64,000 nucleotides of DNA from Lineus longissimus (taxonomy: Eukaryota; Nemertea; Pilidiophora; Heteronemertea; Lineidae), in the NCBI RefSeq assembly GCF_910592395.1, contig NC_088309.1:8248501-8312500 (forward strand). The letters run 5' to 3'. Below, one piece after another: positions 37,901-52,400 of the stretch. Positions within the stretch are counted from its first letter, which is position 1. Each line of letters opens with the position of its first letter. Below the pieces are notes generated by a model. The model had not been told where the DNA came from. It did not search any database and saw only the letters and a program-made list of their open reading frames with translations. The position numbers and the translations under genes are program-made.

Positions 37901-40900
37901 GTCACGACCGCTGCAGCAATAAATAAAGTTGGTGATTAGTCAACCTTAAATGGCATGCTCTTCACTCAAAGCCCACTTAGCATGCAAGTCAACCACTGAA
38001 AATCCAATGTCCGCGTTTCGCCACGGCCATCAAAGCCAGCCACCAGAACGGATGACCTGAGGAGTGATATCGTAATGATCCGAAACTTGGTGTTAATTAA
38101 GCCAAGCTCACACCACCAGGGGGCTTTTGGATGCGCCTGGTCTAGCGACAAGATTTTGTAATAGATAGTAGCTAATGATGCGTGTGAGATTTCTGCCAAT
38201 AATGCTTATCATGAGCCAACCAATGTTGTACCAATGTCCGACTTATAGATTATGTGTTTGATTCCAAATAGTCTCTTTATGAAAATTTCTCGCTTATCGC
38301 GTGAACCATTCAGATCGCGTGGTAAGCATCTTTATTATCGACGCTGTAATTAATTGATATTGAACTATTGCTGACCAGCATTTGTCATAAAATTGATAAT
38401 CAATTATATCAACACATTTTCTCGATGTAACAATGCTGCAATCATTTTCATCAATACACCTTCTTTTTGGTGATCATTTCACTTCATACATCTGCATTCA
38501 TTGGTTTTTGTATCAAAACCTTACATGTGGTTCAAAATGACTTCGTCTGTGAACTTTACGGCACAAACTGCCTTCATATCTAGGTACATGTAGCGTAACT
38601 GGTTATGCGACAACTTTATGAGTTAGACGAAGAAACCTTGGGGTAGGAGTAATAATGTCCATGTATGCCACCGGGGCAGTTTGGCACAAGGAGTTTGGCA
38701 CAGCTATGTATGTATTGACATGGGAGAACAGATAGGATCAGCTCCAAACTGAGCGAAGAAAAACCAATCGGGAACGCCAAAAGACTGACAGAGTGACGTA
38801 GTCTCCATTTCGCAGGTAGGCCGGACTCGATTAATAAGCCCCTCCTGGATGGGCCACAACGACTGTGATACTTGGAATGCGAAAATACGTACGTTCTTTC
38901 GTTATCGTCGGGTTGTTTGTGGTGAGTTTATGCAAAGCCTTGAAAGGCCAGCAAGGATGCCTATCTCCATCCTAAACACGAGGTTGAAGAATGGGACACA
39001 GTTTCAGCCCGTCGACAGCGGGTACAGAGGTCATTCAAACGCTTATTGGTTCCATCGAAAGAAAATATCTCTCGTTTTTTCATTTTCCTTTTGATCTCAT
39101 TCGACAAACTGTTGAGGGAACAACGGTTTCCACATCCGACTTTCGTTCACGGCCTGAAGTTCAATAAACATGATGAAAGTCCCGTCGATTGGTTCAGCGG
39201 GTATCAAGGTCACGGGAAATAGAGTTTGGATTGATTGCATTGGTCGATTTTAGTGAACTCTCGTCTGAAACGATGCTGCGAGCCAGGCGCCAATTCGGTA
39301 TTTGTAAAGAAAGTAGGCGGTTTTTCACTTCTCGTCAATTTGAATATCGGGGTACACTTTTTAACAATGAATCAGCTAAAATGCCGTCAATCTCCTTGGC
39401 ATGTTTATGCTATAGTCATTGTGAAGAATTTGTTACGATGTCTCAGACTCGCTAGTTGAAGCATTTTACCTCGAGTCATTCCCTTTTGAAAGCCGCGTTG
39501 TCATCGATGCAAAAAGGGCGGAAAACATTTTAGCTTTCTTCTTTTGCCTATATGGCCTTCTTTTCACTAGCTAAATAGGGATGTATAGCTTACTGTTATA
39601 AACTTTGCCCTGGTATGGCTTGACATCGCATTAGCTTTTAAATGTTTATCCCCAGGCATCCGTTAATACAAAAAGATAGATTTGTTTTGTTCCTCCATGT
39701 TTTATCCAAGATCATAGGAATATTCTCAAGGCTTTTTTCTCCAAAGCAAAAACTGGTCCCTGTTCTCTTAAACCGTCTCATGTAACCAACCCACTCAAAT
39801 AAATTTGTGATGTCTAACGGAGACTCTAGGCAGGAGCTATAGAGGTGGGTGAGATCAAGTTACACGAAATTGGGGTTCTGTTATGCCATAGTATACATTC
39901 ACGGTTGTACATGGAATAATTTTGTCACGGTCAATTCGGCGTCACTCGGAATTCCTCTTTCCCGACGTATTCGGCAGCCATGTATTCTGCCATCATCGTT
40001 TACTACCTTGGAGTTTACATCGATTCTCACACCAGATTCAGATACCCCAAAATCATCCCTGAAAAAGTCGATGTATTTGGCACTGAAAGTTGATCCATGT
40101 CGTTATACTTAATCATGATATCAATACGAATGTCAGCGACATGCCACACCCAGTATTAGAGTTTCATATAATTCACAGTCTTTCACAGAGGATAAGGCAA
40201 ACAAATATGACATGACATGTAACAGAATCACCTGTCTGAGTCATCATAATCCTGGGCTCATTTGCTGATCTGAAATAAAATATCACTGAGGAAATGATGA
40301 TGTATAATAGGGTTCAATGATGGTGACAGTATTGTATATTTTATGTATTAGGTTATGGCTTGGAGACAAAACAACTTTCGTTTCTGTGAGCTTGAGGTGA
40401 CTATAGTTAGTTGGGGGCAGATAACCTTGATATCAAAAACTCAAAAAACTATTTCGTATAGAATTTTTTTAAAACTCTGTCTTGCTAGATAACGAACAAG
40501 CTTCAATATGTCTGTCTTTCAAGAGCGTTCTCTACAAACAAGACATAGTAACCCAATGGTTGATTCACCTCAAACCTCAGTGCAAATGTTGTTCAAGATG
40601 GACACGGGTTATTTCAGTAAATTGACCAGTGAGCGCTGGTTTTGGCCGTTTTTCTTGTGGTGCTCCCATCTTCCCAGACCTCTACCAGGTACTGCATGTC
40701 TAGGGCAGGCTGTTCGGTGGGTTGCAAGGCCTGCCTTGAATACGAGAGATTAAAATAAGATTCTCGGGTCAGGCTGTTCGGTGAGTTGCAAGGCCTGCCT
40801 TGAATACGAGAGATTAAAGTAAGATTCTCGTCATCGTGGTCATCGTCATCGTCATCACTCTCATCATAGCTAACATCGTGGTCATCCTCATCATCAACGT

Positions 40901-43900
40901 CATCGCCATCGTCATCGTCATACTCATCGGTACCTCCTAATCCCCTTCAGCGTGTCTCTTTGTTGAGTTTCTTCCAAGTAGAGAAAATGCTTATGCAACG
41001 TTGCAAATACGCCATGATTCACTTCAAAGAATGGACAGTTCATCGTAGCAAGAAATACCTATGTCCGCAATTCCATGCAAATTACACGATAATTGCATTC
41101 CTTTGAAAAATTGGTCCATGACTGTGACTGACATCCTCTTAACGGTTACTTAAGTTAGTTTGCTCCACCCCTAATCGGGTGTATTCATTGTAAACTTAAT
41201 TACCATGCCCCTGTGACCAAGATGGCCTTTCCCCATCCACAAGAGGCGAATTGGTTTGAATTAGGAGCAGGAAAACACACAAGAAAAACGCTTTCTTACG
41301 ATATCTTGCATAGAAATTCCAAGCTAATTGCCTTTTAAAGATAATGGTTGTGGTTGGTATCTTTGAATGGGGAATCCGATTTCAATCAACCGAATCAGTC
41401 AACTGACAGTCTCTCGAGTGAAGTACGAGACTTCCCCTCATGGTTCGTTTAAGGCATGCAGATTCGCCCTGGAGAAACAGTTCCCCATGACGATGATAAT
41501 GATTAGCGATGAGGATGAGGACGACGGCGATGATAGCCATGATAATAGTGATGACGATTACGATGACGATGACGATGAAGGACGCAGAGTCAGTCATCTG
41601 CATCAATTCTTACAGTCCTTGTTGCCTTGTAAACTAATGAAATGGCGTAGTATACTGAGTGCTTGCATCAAGCCCTTTCAGAGGCATCTTGAGTTGACGG
41701 GGGATAGATTTTCGATGGACAAACAATGCGAGATCTCATACATCAACAATATTTAACTGACCTCCGTTTTCGTCCGTCAATTGTCGACAACATGATCAAG
41801 CTGCGTCACGTTTCAGTCATCACTGTCCGCCAACAACGATCATCCGACAGGCTGGTATCACATAATTTCCCGCTGTCATTTTCCTCTTCCGCTCAATTCT
41901 GACGGGATGACATCTCAGATTATTAGTCGGTTTTTGATTGCGAAAAGTTTGGAAGCCTTAAGCCAATGAAACCAATTAAAGTGGCAATTAGAGTGATGTA
42001 AACATTGCGCATTGCTTTACGGTTTTAGATGATTTACACATCTATAAAATATTGCCTTACACACCACCGCCTCATCTGATCGAACCATCATCCAGTATCA
42101 ATTCACATGATCACTGTCACGTGCTTCGAAACTATTGATAACATGCGAGGTCGTTTACTTTACACGTAAACCGCCGAGAAAGGGAAACTGGAAACTTAGT
42201 TGGTGTGGCTGGCATGATATGAAGAAACGTATATCCAGACAGAATAGACCTTCGCCGCCAGTTTTTCAATCTCAGTTTTGGGAGGAATTATTGTCGCCTG
42301 CATCACGCACGCAGAATAAGACCCGAGTACTTCCCCCCATTATACCTGGCGGAATCGCCCTAATGTGGACCGGATTTCCGCTGTCCAGCCAGTCACTTCG
42401 TGCTCATGACAATAATGATAGGTCGGGCGGTCATAATACCCTTTAATAACAGTACGATATTGGTTTGGAAACGTGTATGGTAAACGTGCGTGTCTTCCTT
42501 ATTATTGACCAGAGAATGATACTCTGCAAGGACACGGCACCATAATTCAGGAAGAAAAATTTCATTTCGACATTTCATTTCATTTCGCTTAATTCCAGGT
42601 TTAGCAAATAACATCATCGTGCCTGGATATGGTTGACCTGCATAATGACGAAATATTGTTGGTTTAATATTCGTGTTACACCGGTCTTTCCATCCATTAT
42701 TTTTTAAAGATTTGCGTCCGAGAAAGAATGTGACCTCACTTCACTGATGCTAACAACATGAAGAGTCACAAGATTCAGCATACACTTGTAGATTGTGAAA
42801 CTATTTCCCGCCTTGTTATTCTTTCATTTCTTATGTTTTCCCATCGACGTGATCAGATCAGCGCGGTATAAAACTAAGAAATGCTTACATCCAATGAAGG
42901 CTGCGCGGTTAGACCCGAATGTCTCGAGTTGCATATCATAGGCAAGGGACAGTGACGCAGTAAATTTTGCGACAGCACTACAAGCGAACGTGCTGTTAGG
43001 CAATTATCGTACGTGTCGGAGGGTGACGATATGCCACTATTGCAGTAAATTGTTACTGCAGCCCAATGAAATCATTTTCTTGATAAATATATGTTCATTG
43101 ACCAGATATATGAATGTATCCTGTCGGAACGCTGGGCGGTAAGATAGAATAGGCTTACCGCAACAATAAGAGTCAATTAAGGATGGATGAAATCGGTACA
43201 AATAGGCTAGTATTAATTATATAGTGTTAATTGAATATATAGACTATTGATATCCAGACTGAAAGACACTGCTGATCATCATCGATCGGACAGAACTGAT
43301 GATATGTATGCAGGAATCGATACGCAAACATATACAGTAGAACCTCTCTATCAAGGACACGCTTGTGACTGACACGTGCTGTCCTGATTGGGGAGGTGTC
43401 CTGATACAGAGGTCAAAATTGTAAAGAAACAACCCAGTTGGAACCAAAAGCATTAAGCATTACCCGGACACCTTGGGACATTTCAAACATCTCCACCGGA
43501 TCAGTCTCGTCTTCAGAGAATTCATGTTGCCATTATCAATATACATGTATAGTACGCAGATGTGAGATACAAAATTGGCGACCATTAGGCTTTTGTCAAC
43601 AGACGACCGATTGGTGTCCACTGCTCTGACCCAGGTGGGTCTGACCATTGGTATTTCACAGGATTGCTCTTTCGAGGCGGGTGACAAATGGTAGGCCTGT
43701 TCATTAGGGGCGTCTGTCTCATCAGTGGGCATATATCCGCTGAATACAGGTCCATACCCATTTCTTCCTCATTGGGATACTGGTGGCAGTATCCCGTAGA
43801 CGGCCAGTTGTTGCAGTTTTCTCATTCGTCGCTCATTGAAAAGCATCTATATCTTCATCATCATTATCAACTTTAGATCACCTCACACATTGTCAGGATT

Positions 43901-46474
43901 TATTTACAGTTGTCATGGTGACCACTCGTTTTTGCACCGAACTCGAAATGGATTTTTTTATACAAATGTAAAATAGTCAATAACAGCAAGTTTATTACTT
44001 AAATACCATGTATGAGTATCTATGAAACTGTTTATTTCTACTATTCATTTATCTTTTGCCTCCGGAGATCTCTTATTTATTGACACATTGTGTATTGAAA
44101 GCTGCAGGGATTGATAAATGATTCAAATAGAGGAAACGTTCAATTTCTAATCAACGCTGTTGTTGGCAGTAGGGCATCAGTGCCGATTCTGAAGTCTTAT
44201 CCCTTCGAAGATCTAGATCCCTTCTAACCTCTCTTTCATGCCAGAGATAAGAAGGAAGCAGTTCTCCCTTTTCCTCAATAATGATTTATTTAATAAATGA
44301 CATTATTACTTAAATTTGGCGTTTTAGTTTCGATAGTTCTCTGACTCTGTTCATTTTCTTCATCATTTCTTGTACTTTCAGGCAGTAAAGACGTCAGGAG
44401 TGTCTATCCTGATATCAGCTCTGGCACACAGTCAGATCGAGCTGCATCACTGACGCTTCGCTCAACGGATGCACCAAGAGGTAACATACTATAGAAACCT
44501 CCCCCACTCCCTCAAACACCCTAACGCCCAATCCGCCCTATATTGCCCGGGATCTATGAACTCCCGAGGCGGCCAATTCGGAGAGTCGAGAGGCAAGGCT
44601 GGTCCATGCACTAACTGCTTCCAGAGTGCAGGGCAATTGAAGCCAATGCAACGCCTAACTGGGTTAAACCAAAAATGCTAGGAGTAGGCCTACTCTTGGT
44701 ACTTTTGTGGTAACGATGCCAGATCGTTTTGAACGTTATGCCAGGCTTTATAGCTGTCAGTTTTTCTTTATATTCAATAATGCTACAGAACCCGTTCTTC
44801 AACGAACTCATGGTGAATCCGGTAACCGTGCACAATCTGTCCCATCAATCTAATGATTTGTCAGAGGCAGCTTATCTCCCTGTCAAATAAAATAGGTAAA
44901 CGAGGAAAATCTAACGTTTTATTCTAATATCACACCAAATTTCTAGTCACAGTCATTAGCGCCTCGCGAGACAGAAGTGTTCTCGCCAAAATGTCGATGA
45001 TTGTCGTTGAAAGTGGTTCGTAATCAGAATGTCCTGGGCAACCTCTCCGCCTAATGAGGGAATGACGCTTCTTCTTGTTATCAATTCGAAGTTTGATACA
45101 TGCCTTCCGCGGAACAAGAATTTTATGTTCCTTGAACTAAATATTTATGAAAGACGCTTTAAATTCGAAATAGTCCGATGAGGTGCAATTACGGTACAGC
45201 TCATGCAGAGTTTAGGATTATGGCCCTTAGTATCATTACAAGAAGAGTCACCACTGTTAGACAAGGCAAGTCCACAGAAAAAGAGACCTGTCTCTCATGT
45301 TTATTTGTCATGCAATCCGAAAATTGTTGTTTTGGCACCCAGACTCATCGCTTAGGGCCATACGCAAGTCACCTCGTCCTTAAAATGTTACCTTACCGGG
45401 GCAGTAAAAATGCCCCCGGCCGTCCAAGTGATCATGAGGATCGCACCCTCGACGCACCTTCGCTGACCGAATACGTCAGTCGCCGTAATGGAACGCAACA
45501 AAATGCTTAAATACGGTACTCTTGTCTTCCAGATTGTGACGAAATCTACCAAAGAGGCTACAGCATCAGCGGAGTTTACCAAATACGACCAGACCGGTCA
45601 CCACAACTTGACGATGTCTACTGCGAGATGTTCAACGGGTCGGGTTGGACGGTCCTCCAACGGAGAGTGGACGGCTTACAGAAGTTCAACAGGCGTTGGC
45701 TGGAGTACAAGTTCGGGTTTGGGAACAATTACGGAGAGTTCTGGATTGGCAATGAGAAGCTCACGCACCTGACCAACCAGAAAAAGTATGTCCTTCGTGT
45801 GGATATATGGGACTGGGAGGGAAAGAGGTATTACGCCGAATACGACCACTTCTTGGTGGAGAGCGCAACAGAGAAGTATCGATTACATGTAAGTTGCTAG
45901 TTTATAGTCCTTCAAAGTTTCACCTGACCCACCTCCATAGCGAGGGCCAAGACAGCAAGTGTCGGTGTAGCAGTTCAAAGTGTCTCCCCTAGTCTTTTAC
46001 CAAAAATTGATGCTGCACTGCTTCCATCTATTTTCTGGAATGGTCTTCCGTAAGAACGTGTCCTTGGAAATGTCTTCGTGAATATTCACATCAACTACGT
46101 ACTGATATATGGCCAAATTATGTTCATTCACTTGTTTCAAAAGATAGCGAAATTAGAATATGCTGCTATTTTATTTTTAGGTGAGCAACTATCACGGAGA
46201 CGCCGGCGATTCCCTGAGCTACCACAACGATATGGCGTTCAGTACGGGAGACATGGACAACGATCTCCACGCCAGAAATTGTGCGAGGGAGAACCAGGGA
46301 GGTTGGTGGTACCACAGTTGCTACACGAGCAACCTCAACGGCGTTTACCATACGAGTTGGTACTCGCACGGGGGACAAAAATACGCGGACGGAATCGTCT
46401 GGTATACCCTGAAGGAATCGGACTCTTATTCGCTGAGAAAGGTCGAAATGAAAATCAAGCCGTATCGGCGCTAG
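34910..46474 (+). CDS. Fibrinogen-related protein with angiopoietin-like N-terminus
   Basis: Four exons (34910-35801, 44382-44480, 45533-45888, 46181-46474) join to 546 residues. Residues 1-20 are a signal peptide. A short N-terminal block contains CAYTF (27-31), as in vertebrate angiopoietins. Residues about 40-290 form a Gln/Glu/Leu-rich coiled coil, which implies oligomers; a Ser/Thr-rich linker (exon 2) follows. The fibrinogen C-terminal domain spans about 331-546: DC.EIYQRGY.ISGVY start, GWTVLQRR.DG, Ca-site DMDND at 473-477, NCA, GGWWYHSC, SNLNG and a final YSLRKVEMKIKP. It is probably secreted and binds carbohydrate or a receptor; invertebrate members serve in defence or adhesion. The coiled-coil exon is joined by phase-1 junctions after an 8.6-kb intron, so linkage rests on phase and domain order. 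Confidence 0.85.
40703..40830. repeat. 64-bp tandem duplication (two copies)
   Basis: The segment containing caggctgttcggtg, aaggcctgccttgaatacg and aagattctcg is repeated head to tail with a period of 64 bp and only a few base differences between copies, so the duplication is recent. Confidence 0.85.
40828..40932. repeat. (TCA/TCG)n imperfect trinucleotide microsatellite
   Basis: A run of tcatcg/tcatca triplets immediately follows the 64-bp duplication. It is non-coding and intronic. Confidence 0.8.
41487..41582. repeat. (GAT/GAC)n imperfect trinucleotide microsatellite
   Basis: A run of gatgat/gatgac/gaggat triplets. It creates an Asp/Glu-rich open frame that should not be taken for a protein. 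Confidence 0.8.
43335..43420. repeat. dispersed 'GAACCTCTCTATC' repeat copy
   Basis: The copy begins agaacctctctatcaagg and contains gtcctgattggggaggtgtcc and tacagaggtc. Its two halves are partial reverse complements (cctctctat.aaggacac against gtgtcc.gatacagagg), so it has foldback character. Related copies occur at about 24720 and 62535. Confidence 0.5.
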
Positions 46475-49400
46475 GTGAACGAAGAGCAAGGACACATTGC
46501 GGTTTGTTTTGATCACTCTGGGATGACTCTCGTACTTGTGGAAAAGCGCCAAGGTATATTGTAGAAGAATTCAAACTTAACTTTTTACTTTAAATTTAGT
46601 ATCGCCTCGCTTGACAGGCATGTACCTGCCAACAACAAGCAACCGTTGTAGAAGGGACAGTCAGTCCTCTTGTGAAAGTTTGGTTGGAACACATATTCCA
46701 TCGAAAGATTTAAACAAGGTCATTGGTTTCTTTAGCCATGCGCTGGACATCAAAATCGGAGACAAAGTTTAGGGAGGACAACGAATCTCGTCTCATAGAC
46801 GTCGTCAGTCACCGACCCCAGGCAGTACAACATTCTCATTTTGAAGGTTGTGCTAAGAGAGAGTAGATGATTGATAAGAATATGTTTATCTCATATTACT
46901 AGTTGTGAACTAAGAAGGCAATTGCGAAACGTTCACTTTATGGTTCTAAAGAATATAATGTACCTTCTCTGAACATATGATAGCGAGCATCACTGTTTCG
47001 TCCAACAACTGTATCTCAGGATACGACGAAAGGGCAATCTAAGCTCATAAGGCTGAAACAAAGTATACTCTGTCACAGACAAATTTTGGAACTTTTGCTA
47101 TAATTGCTTGCTGTCGTCCTGCCGAAATACACTGTGGTGGTACTGCCGATATGTCCCAGTGCCGGCTGGTGGTGCCTAGCTACGAAAACCTTCCACAATA
47201 CTGGTTTTTGAGCGATTTGCGTGACCAAGAAAGCCCATTTCCCGGGCCCACTTACGAAATCGTATCACGAGGTATCGTGGGTGTGACTGTGAGCATGGTA
47301 AGGGCTTATCTTTAGCGCACTGGATAGAGCCAAGCGTTATTCAAACTTTGTAGGACTCGGGTGCAGGTCCCCTGGATGCGACTCAGTTCTCTTTCCTGAT
47401 TATGTAGTTGTGTCTTTCTCCTTTTTACCTCAGTGTCAGACTAACTGTAACTGTCTATATGTCGCTTGTTTATATCTGCTGTGCACCTACTTCTAATTAG
47501 ACGATCTTAGACCTTATACCTCATGAATATACATGTACCATACAATGCAAGGCCTTCCAAACTAAATCCTTGAAATGTATGCTTTAACTTTCCTCTGTAA
47601 ATACATAAGTGTACACTTTTAATTACAACCGCTGCTTTGCCTTATTCGTTCGTCCTCGAAAGAACCATTCAATAATCACAGGATTTCAGTCCTTCATTTA
47701 TCTACTACAAACTGATGCTCCTCCAAGTAGAGAATTGTTGTTGCCAAAAAGACAATGGCACAACCACCTGGCCATCCCTGTCCATGCCATATCCTGAATA
47801 TTGGGCAGCCAGTCAGATCATTTCAGCCAATGCATGTGTCTAATAGACGATCATTCGATTCCCTCAATAAGGGGCATTGGGGAGACCGACAAGCCATCCT
47901 CAAAAAGACTGTTGGGCACAGGGAAAGGAGACATGTGACATTTGATTGTAATCTTAACTTGCTCTATTCGAGTTATGAGTGAATCAAAGACTTCTGTCCC
48001 AGAACTGTGCAGATTAGTCGCCCACCTGAAGATGACCAATTTGACACAGTTATGTACAAATTATCGCAGATACTGGTTTCAGAAAGCCATCAAGGTACTG
48101 AAGACAACGCAAGATGTCCATATGAATATGTCTATTTATTGTAATCTGTATTATAAGGTAAGTAATGTGTATGATAAACTAATGAACATCAGCACCTCTC
48201 GCGGATCTAAATACATTCGAAGAACAACACAATCAAATAATTTGGAAGTGAAATGACATAAATAAGAAGCTATTTATTCTTGAATTAAAGTAATAACGTG
48301 TCAGATTCTTTTAGGATGGCAATAGGCTAGGACATGTGTAAAATGTAACTACACTGTCTTTATTCTTATAAATATATTTTCGTCCTTACCCTGAGGACTT
48401 CCTCCCTACACCAACTGAAAGAGGTCGCTCTGTCTGACTGAAAACTTTCGGATTTTCGAATTTGACTGTAGGTGTCGGGCAGTTGGAGGCTCCACCCTGC
48501 CTCTGTTCATGACTGGTTTTTTTCTGGATGAGGATGGTCTTCCTCCATCCATTTTCAGATATGAAAATCCTAGAGGAAATCTTACGCCATCAGAGTAATC
48601 TTCGTTATTCAATCCACCTGGGAATTCTTCATTACAAGAACAAAACATTTACAAGGTAAATACAGTCTGCTTGTGACAAACAAACTTCTACATAGCACAA
48701 TCAATAGTCTATATATTTTAACAATCATCCCTTTAATTTTACTGACCTTTAAAGCTAATTGCAACTTTTAATCATGCACTTTTATACTGTAAATAAAAAC
48801 AATCTGCTTAATTAGTTAATAACCCAATACTAACTATAGAACGACTCTCCAAATGAAGATATATGGCTCCTCTGATTCGAATAAAGCTCAAACCACAAAC
48901 TTTGGTAACATCTATTTTTGCAAATTGCATACTTTCTGTAAAATAACTTTAATTTTAATGATTTTTATTCAAGTGGCTTACAAAATTTCTTTCCCCTTTC
49001 CAACCCAAAAAATTGTGAGGAAAATAAAATATGCACGATGCTCAAAGTAAAAATAGATTTGACAAGAACATGAAGAAAGCTTCTGATCATAAGGTGTATA
49101 TTTCTGCATCAGGGTTGCCCCAGCAAGAGTATATATATTCAAACTCCTATACACGTAAAATGAGGATTTGATTTTATCTTTATAGCTTTACAGATCATGC
49201 TGATGTTGGTCAACATTACAAAACAAGGTTCCATACTGGTTTATGTGACAAATGGAAGGAGTCTTTAGAGACAAAGAAATTACGCAATCATACAATATGG
49301 CGGGCCATCTTCTATCTTATTACATAATACGTGGCCAAGAGAGAACATGGAAAATAAACATCATAAATATGTCTTAAGAATCAACCACCTACACTTAGAA

Positions 49401-52400
49401 CTAAAATATAAATACACTTGCACAAAGCCTCAAAGAAAATTCAATGCCCAAATAGTGCACGACTACAAAATGAAACACAAATTCATCAGTCTTCAGCAAA
49501 CAACTTGTTTGCTTGATATTTGATAGAAATATGAGAGAAAATGAAATCTAAACTACCAACGGCAAGGTTTTCAATCAGTGCTGCACTCGAATGGAGGAAT
49601 ACAGTTTATTGTTCCTTCTCTACATCACACCAGAATCTTGAATCATTACACAATATGACAACGCAACTCCTGAGAAAATGTAGCCATATAGCTATAGGAA
49701 TCAAAGAGGTGCAGATAATACCATGTTCTTCTGAGCTTGGAACATTTCAGATGGAAGATGGTTGTCCATTGCCAATATTTCATCACATCGGACCTTAAAC
49801 GTTACTGATCACAAAACCATGAAAAAATAAGTAATTTTGCAGTGAGAGAAGACACAGCTTATTAGGTATACCTTTCCGAATCTCAAATATCATCATCAAA
49901 ATGTTATTTCCATACTTAGCCTATATGACTAGGTTGGCGAGGTTTTAAGTGGACGAATGGGCCAGCAGCAGAAAAAATCCTGACGGAAAAATTCCGACTC
50001 CAAGTCCAAGGAATACAAGGACATTCCTATCAATGAGGTAGACAAACATTTATCAACAAACTGCTCCCAATGTAATAGACAGGAATATGCAAAGCAGTTT
50101 ATCTAACAATAATTTGGCGGCTACTCATAGTCGAGGTAGGTTTGACCTGGAAAAACGGCAAGTGAATCTTATTCATAATCATATACTATACAGAGTGCAC
50201 AATACAGAAGTGCTCAAAAACTATCTCGAATTTGGTAAAAATTGAATTTGACAAAACATTCAAGAACTTGAATCTTATAGTCTATGGAATATGCATAAAG
50301 TTCTTTATAATTATAAAGCACTATTTACTGCTGATAGGATATAACGATATAAAATAATATGAAGTTAAAGCTAAGCATATTGCATGTTAAAGCTAACGTC
50401 AACTGTGTTCAAGGACAACGACTAACTACATGTGACACTGTTTAACCTTCTCCGGTGCGAGTTCCAAGAATTCACCATTCACCATTCACCACTGTTATTT
50501 TTACTTTCTTCCACAACACCATAGTCAAATAAAATAATCTCAAAAGTCTTTTTAAACCAGATTTTTGCATTTGGAAATTCGGGCTAACTACATTGGTACC
50601 CCACATGAAAGATGGTTACACAAGGATAAAATTGTACTGGACTATTGGAATACAATTTAGAAAAATCTAGGAGTCTGGTCATCCTGTCCAGAGCCAAGCG
50701 TACTATCATATCCAAAGCCTATTCATTTGCATACTGAATCTGGTTCTACAGTTTATACATAACACATGCATTGCAGCACATGATAAATTATCAATATACA
50801 TAATACAGATTTCATTCAAACATATAGGAGGAACTCTAAATGATGATAACAAACAATAAGAAACATGCTAAATACAATTTGGTCTTGCTTTCAGCAGTAT
50901 ATGAAATCTATACAATTGTAATGTGTAGGGCCTTGGGGGGGGGTCATTCTCGATGACAAGTGGGAGCATCCCTGTACCAGAAAATGTGTGACACACAGGG
51001 GTGTTTTGACCCGCATATGACAAATAGACCCAATCTTTCAGTAAGCACCTGATTTTCAGCTGGCGGTTACTCAAACACCAAACTCGGTCATACACTGCTG
51101 AAGATACATAAAAATCAGTATACAAATGTATGGGGTTGTGTATACAAAGGTATACCACTACCAGCGATTGGGGGTGGAATGAAAAATATGCCAGAAAAAA
51201 GGTGCTATTGTACCTGCTTGAGAGGGCCTATCAAAAACTCTGGCTGCAAGGATGCTCTGCACATGTAATTGAGAGTGCCCAGTTGCACCACCCCTGGATT
51301 CATGCCTGTGTTTTTAATATTGCACTGATGTACACCATGTCCATACGATGCATTTCCTGGTGAACAGGCATATAAGAGAAAGCCAATTAGACCCCTCAAC
51401 AAAAAAATCTCAATAACCATGATCAAGGTTTCAATTATAACAACCTTCAAATAATTCAATAACACTTACATATGAACTCCCTTTCATTTAAATAATTCAA
51501 AATGTGTCTTTAAGGCTGAAGTTGTACCAGAAAAAAATGGAACTCATATGGAAACTTCCAAGGCAATAGTAATTGATTTGTTTGTATTCTTATTGACAAT
51601 GGAAACAATAATCATTTCAAGATCAAATTCTGGTCAAAAATGCCCTTAGCACAATAATACAATATGAAATATATTGCCACTTGCTCATAAATAAATACAT
51701 TTTAAATACATTTCTTAGCTTAAATGTAATTGTAACAAGAATTTAACAGCGCCAAATCATAATCGGCATAGTTTTACAGAGCACAGAATGGCATTAATTG
51801 AAGTGCATTAAAGCACCCCGCAAACAAGGGTATTTTGTCACAGAGACATGCCATAATTATCACCATGTGAAAAAATCTCTCATCTGCAGGTGCTGTCAAC
51901 AAGATGCGGCCAACTTGCGATAAAGATCACACAAGGAGCAAATGTTTTTTCCGAAGATAAACTATCTTTTTTTACTTATCACAGTGACAATTATTGCAGG
52001 TTCCTGCAACAAAAATCTCCATTTAAGGGCACTTTAGACCTTGCACAATGGCACAAATCAGGGTTGCTTAACCATACTCTGCCTATGGTAACTAAATTCT
52101 TTGTTTTCAATTCCCTCAACAAATTACACCATGTATACCAGTATCAGCTACGAATGGGACTTGGCCAACGGAAATCATTACAATCAAAGTCAAGTGTCTC
52201 CGAACAATGGCTACAGTCGCAACACCCTAAAATCCTACAAAGATTCAAAGACTATAAGAAAAAATTTGAATGAAATTACATGGCAACATAGAAATCTAGA
52301 CATAATGTGTATATTAAAATTTGGTCTACATATTCTACCTAAAGTGTAGCTTTTAAAGGGGGCAGTTAATGGCATCTGTTAAAATTTACCACTAATGGTA

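Larger units (their letters stand above)
35802..44381 (+). other. intron 1 of the fibrinogen-related gene (8.6 kb)
   Basis: Bounded by GTAAGT at 35802 and ttcag at 44381. It is rich in TACATGTA words (36475-36515 and 37090-37120) and contains a 64-bp tandem duplication, two trinucleotide microsatellites and a dispersed repeat copy. Open frames inside, including an acidic one at 41367-41756, look like repeat translation rather than genes. Confidence 0.65.

Noticed and set aside
37966-38199. Minus-strand open frame containing an RGETRTLDF-like stretch
   Set aside because: It recalls translated SINE sequence, but I could not find paired box A and box B at the right spacing.
41367-41756. 129-residue Asp/Glu-rich open frame
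   Set aside because: Its acidic core is a translation of the GAT/GAC microsatellite inside the fibrinogen-related gene intron; no splice or homology support.
43074-43795. Short perfect hairpin (gggatactg/cagtatccc, 43774-43795) as a microRNA precursor
   Set aside because: A 9-bp stem with a 4-base loop is too short for a microRNA precursor, and no known microRNA seed was recognised.
46078-46552. Open frames in other phases over the last fibrinogen exon (both strands)
   Set aside because: Shadows of the real exon 46181-46474, whose frame gives the canonical fibrinogen C-terminus.
48406-48648. 80-residue minus-strand open frame with a Ser/Arg/Pro-rich stretch
   Set aside because: Could be part of a repeat, but no ends, boxes or related copies are seen in the window, so I do not call it.
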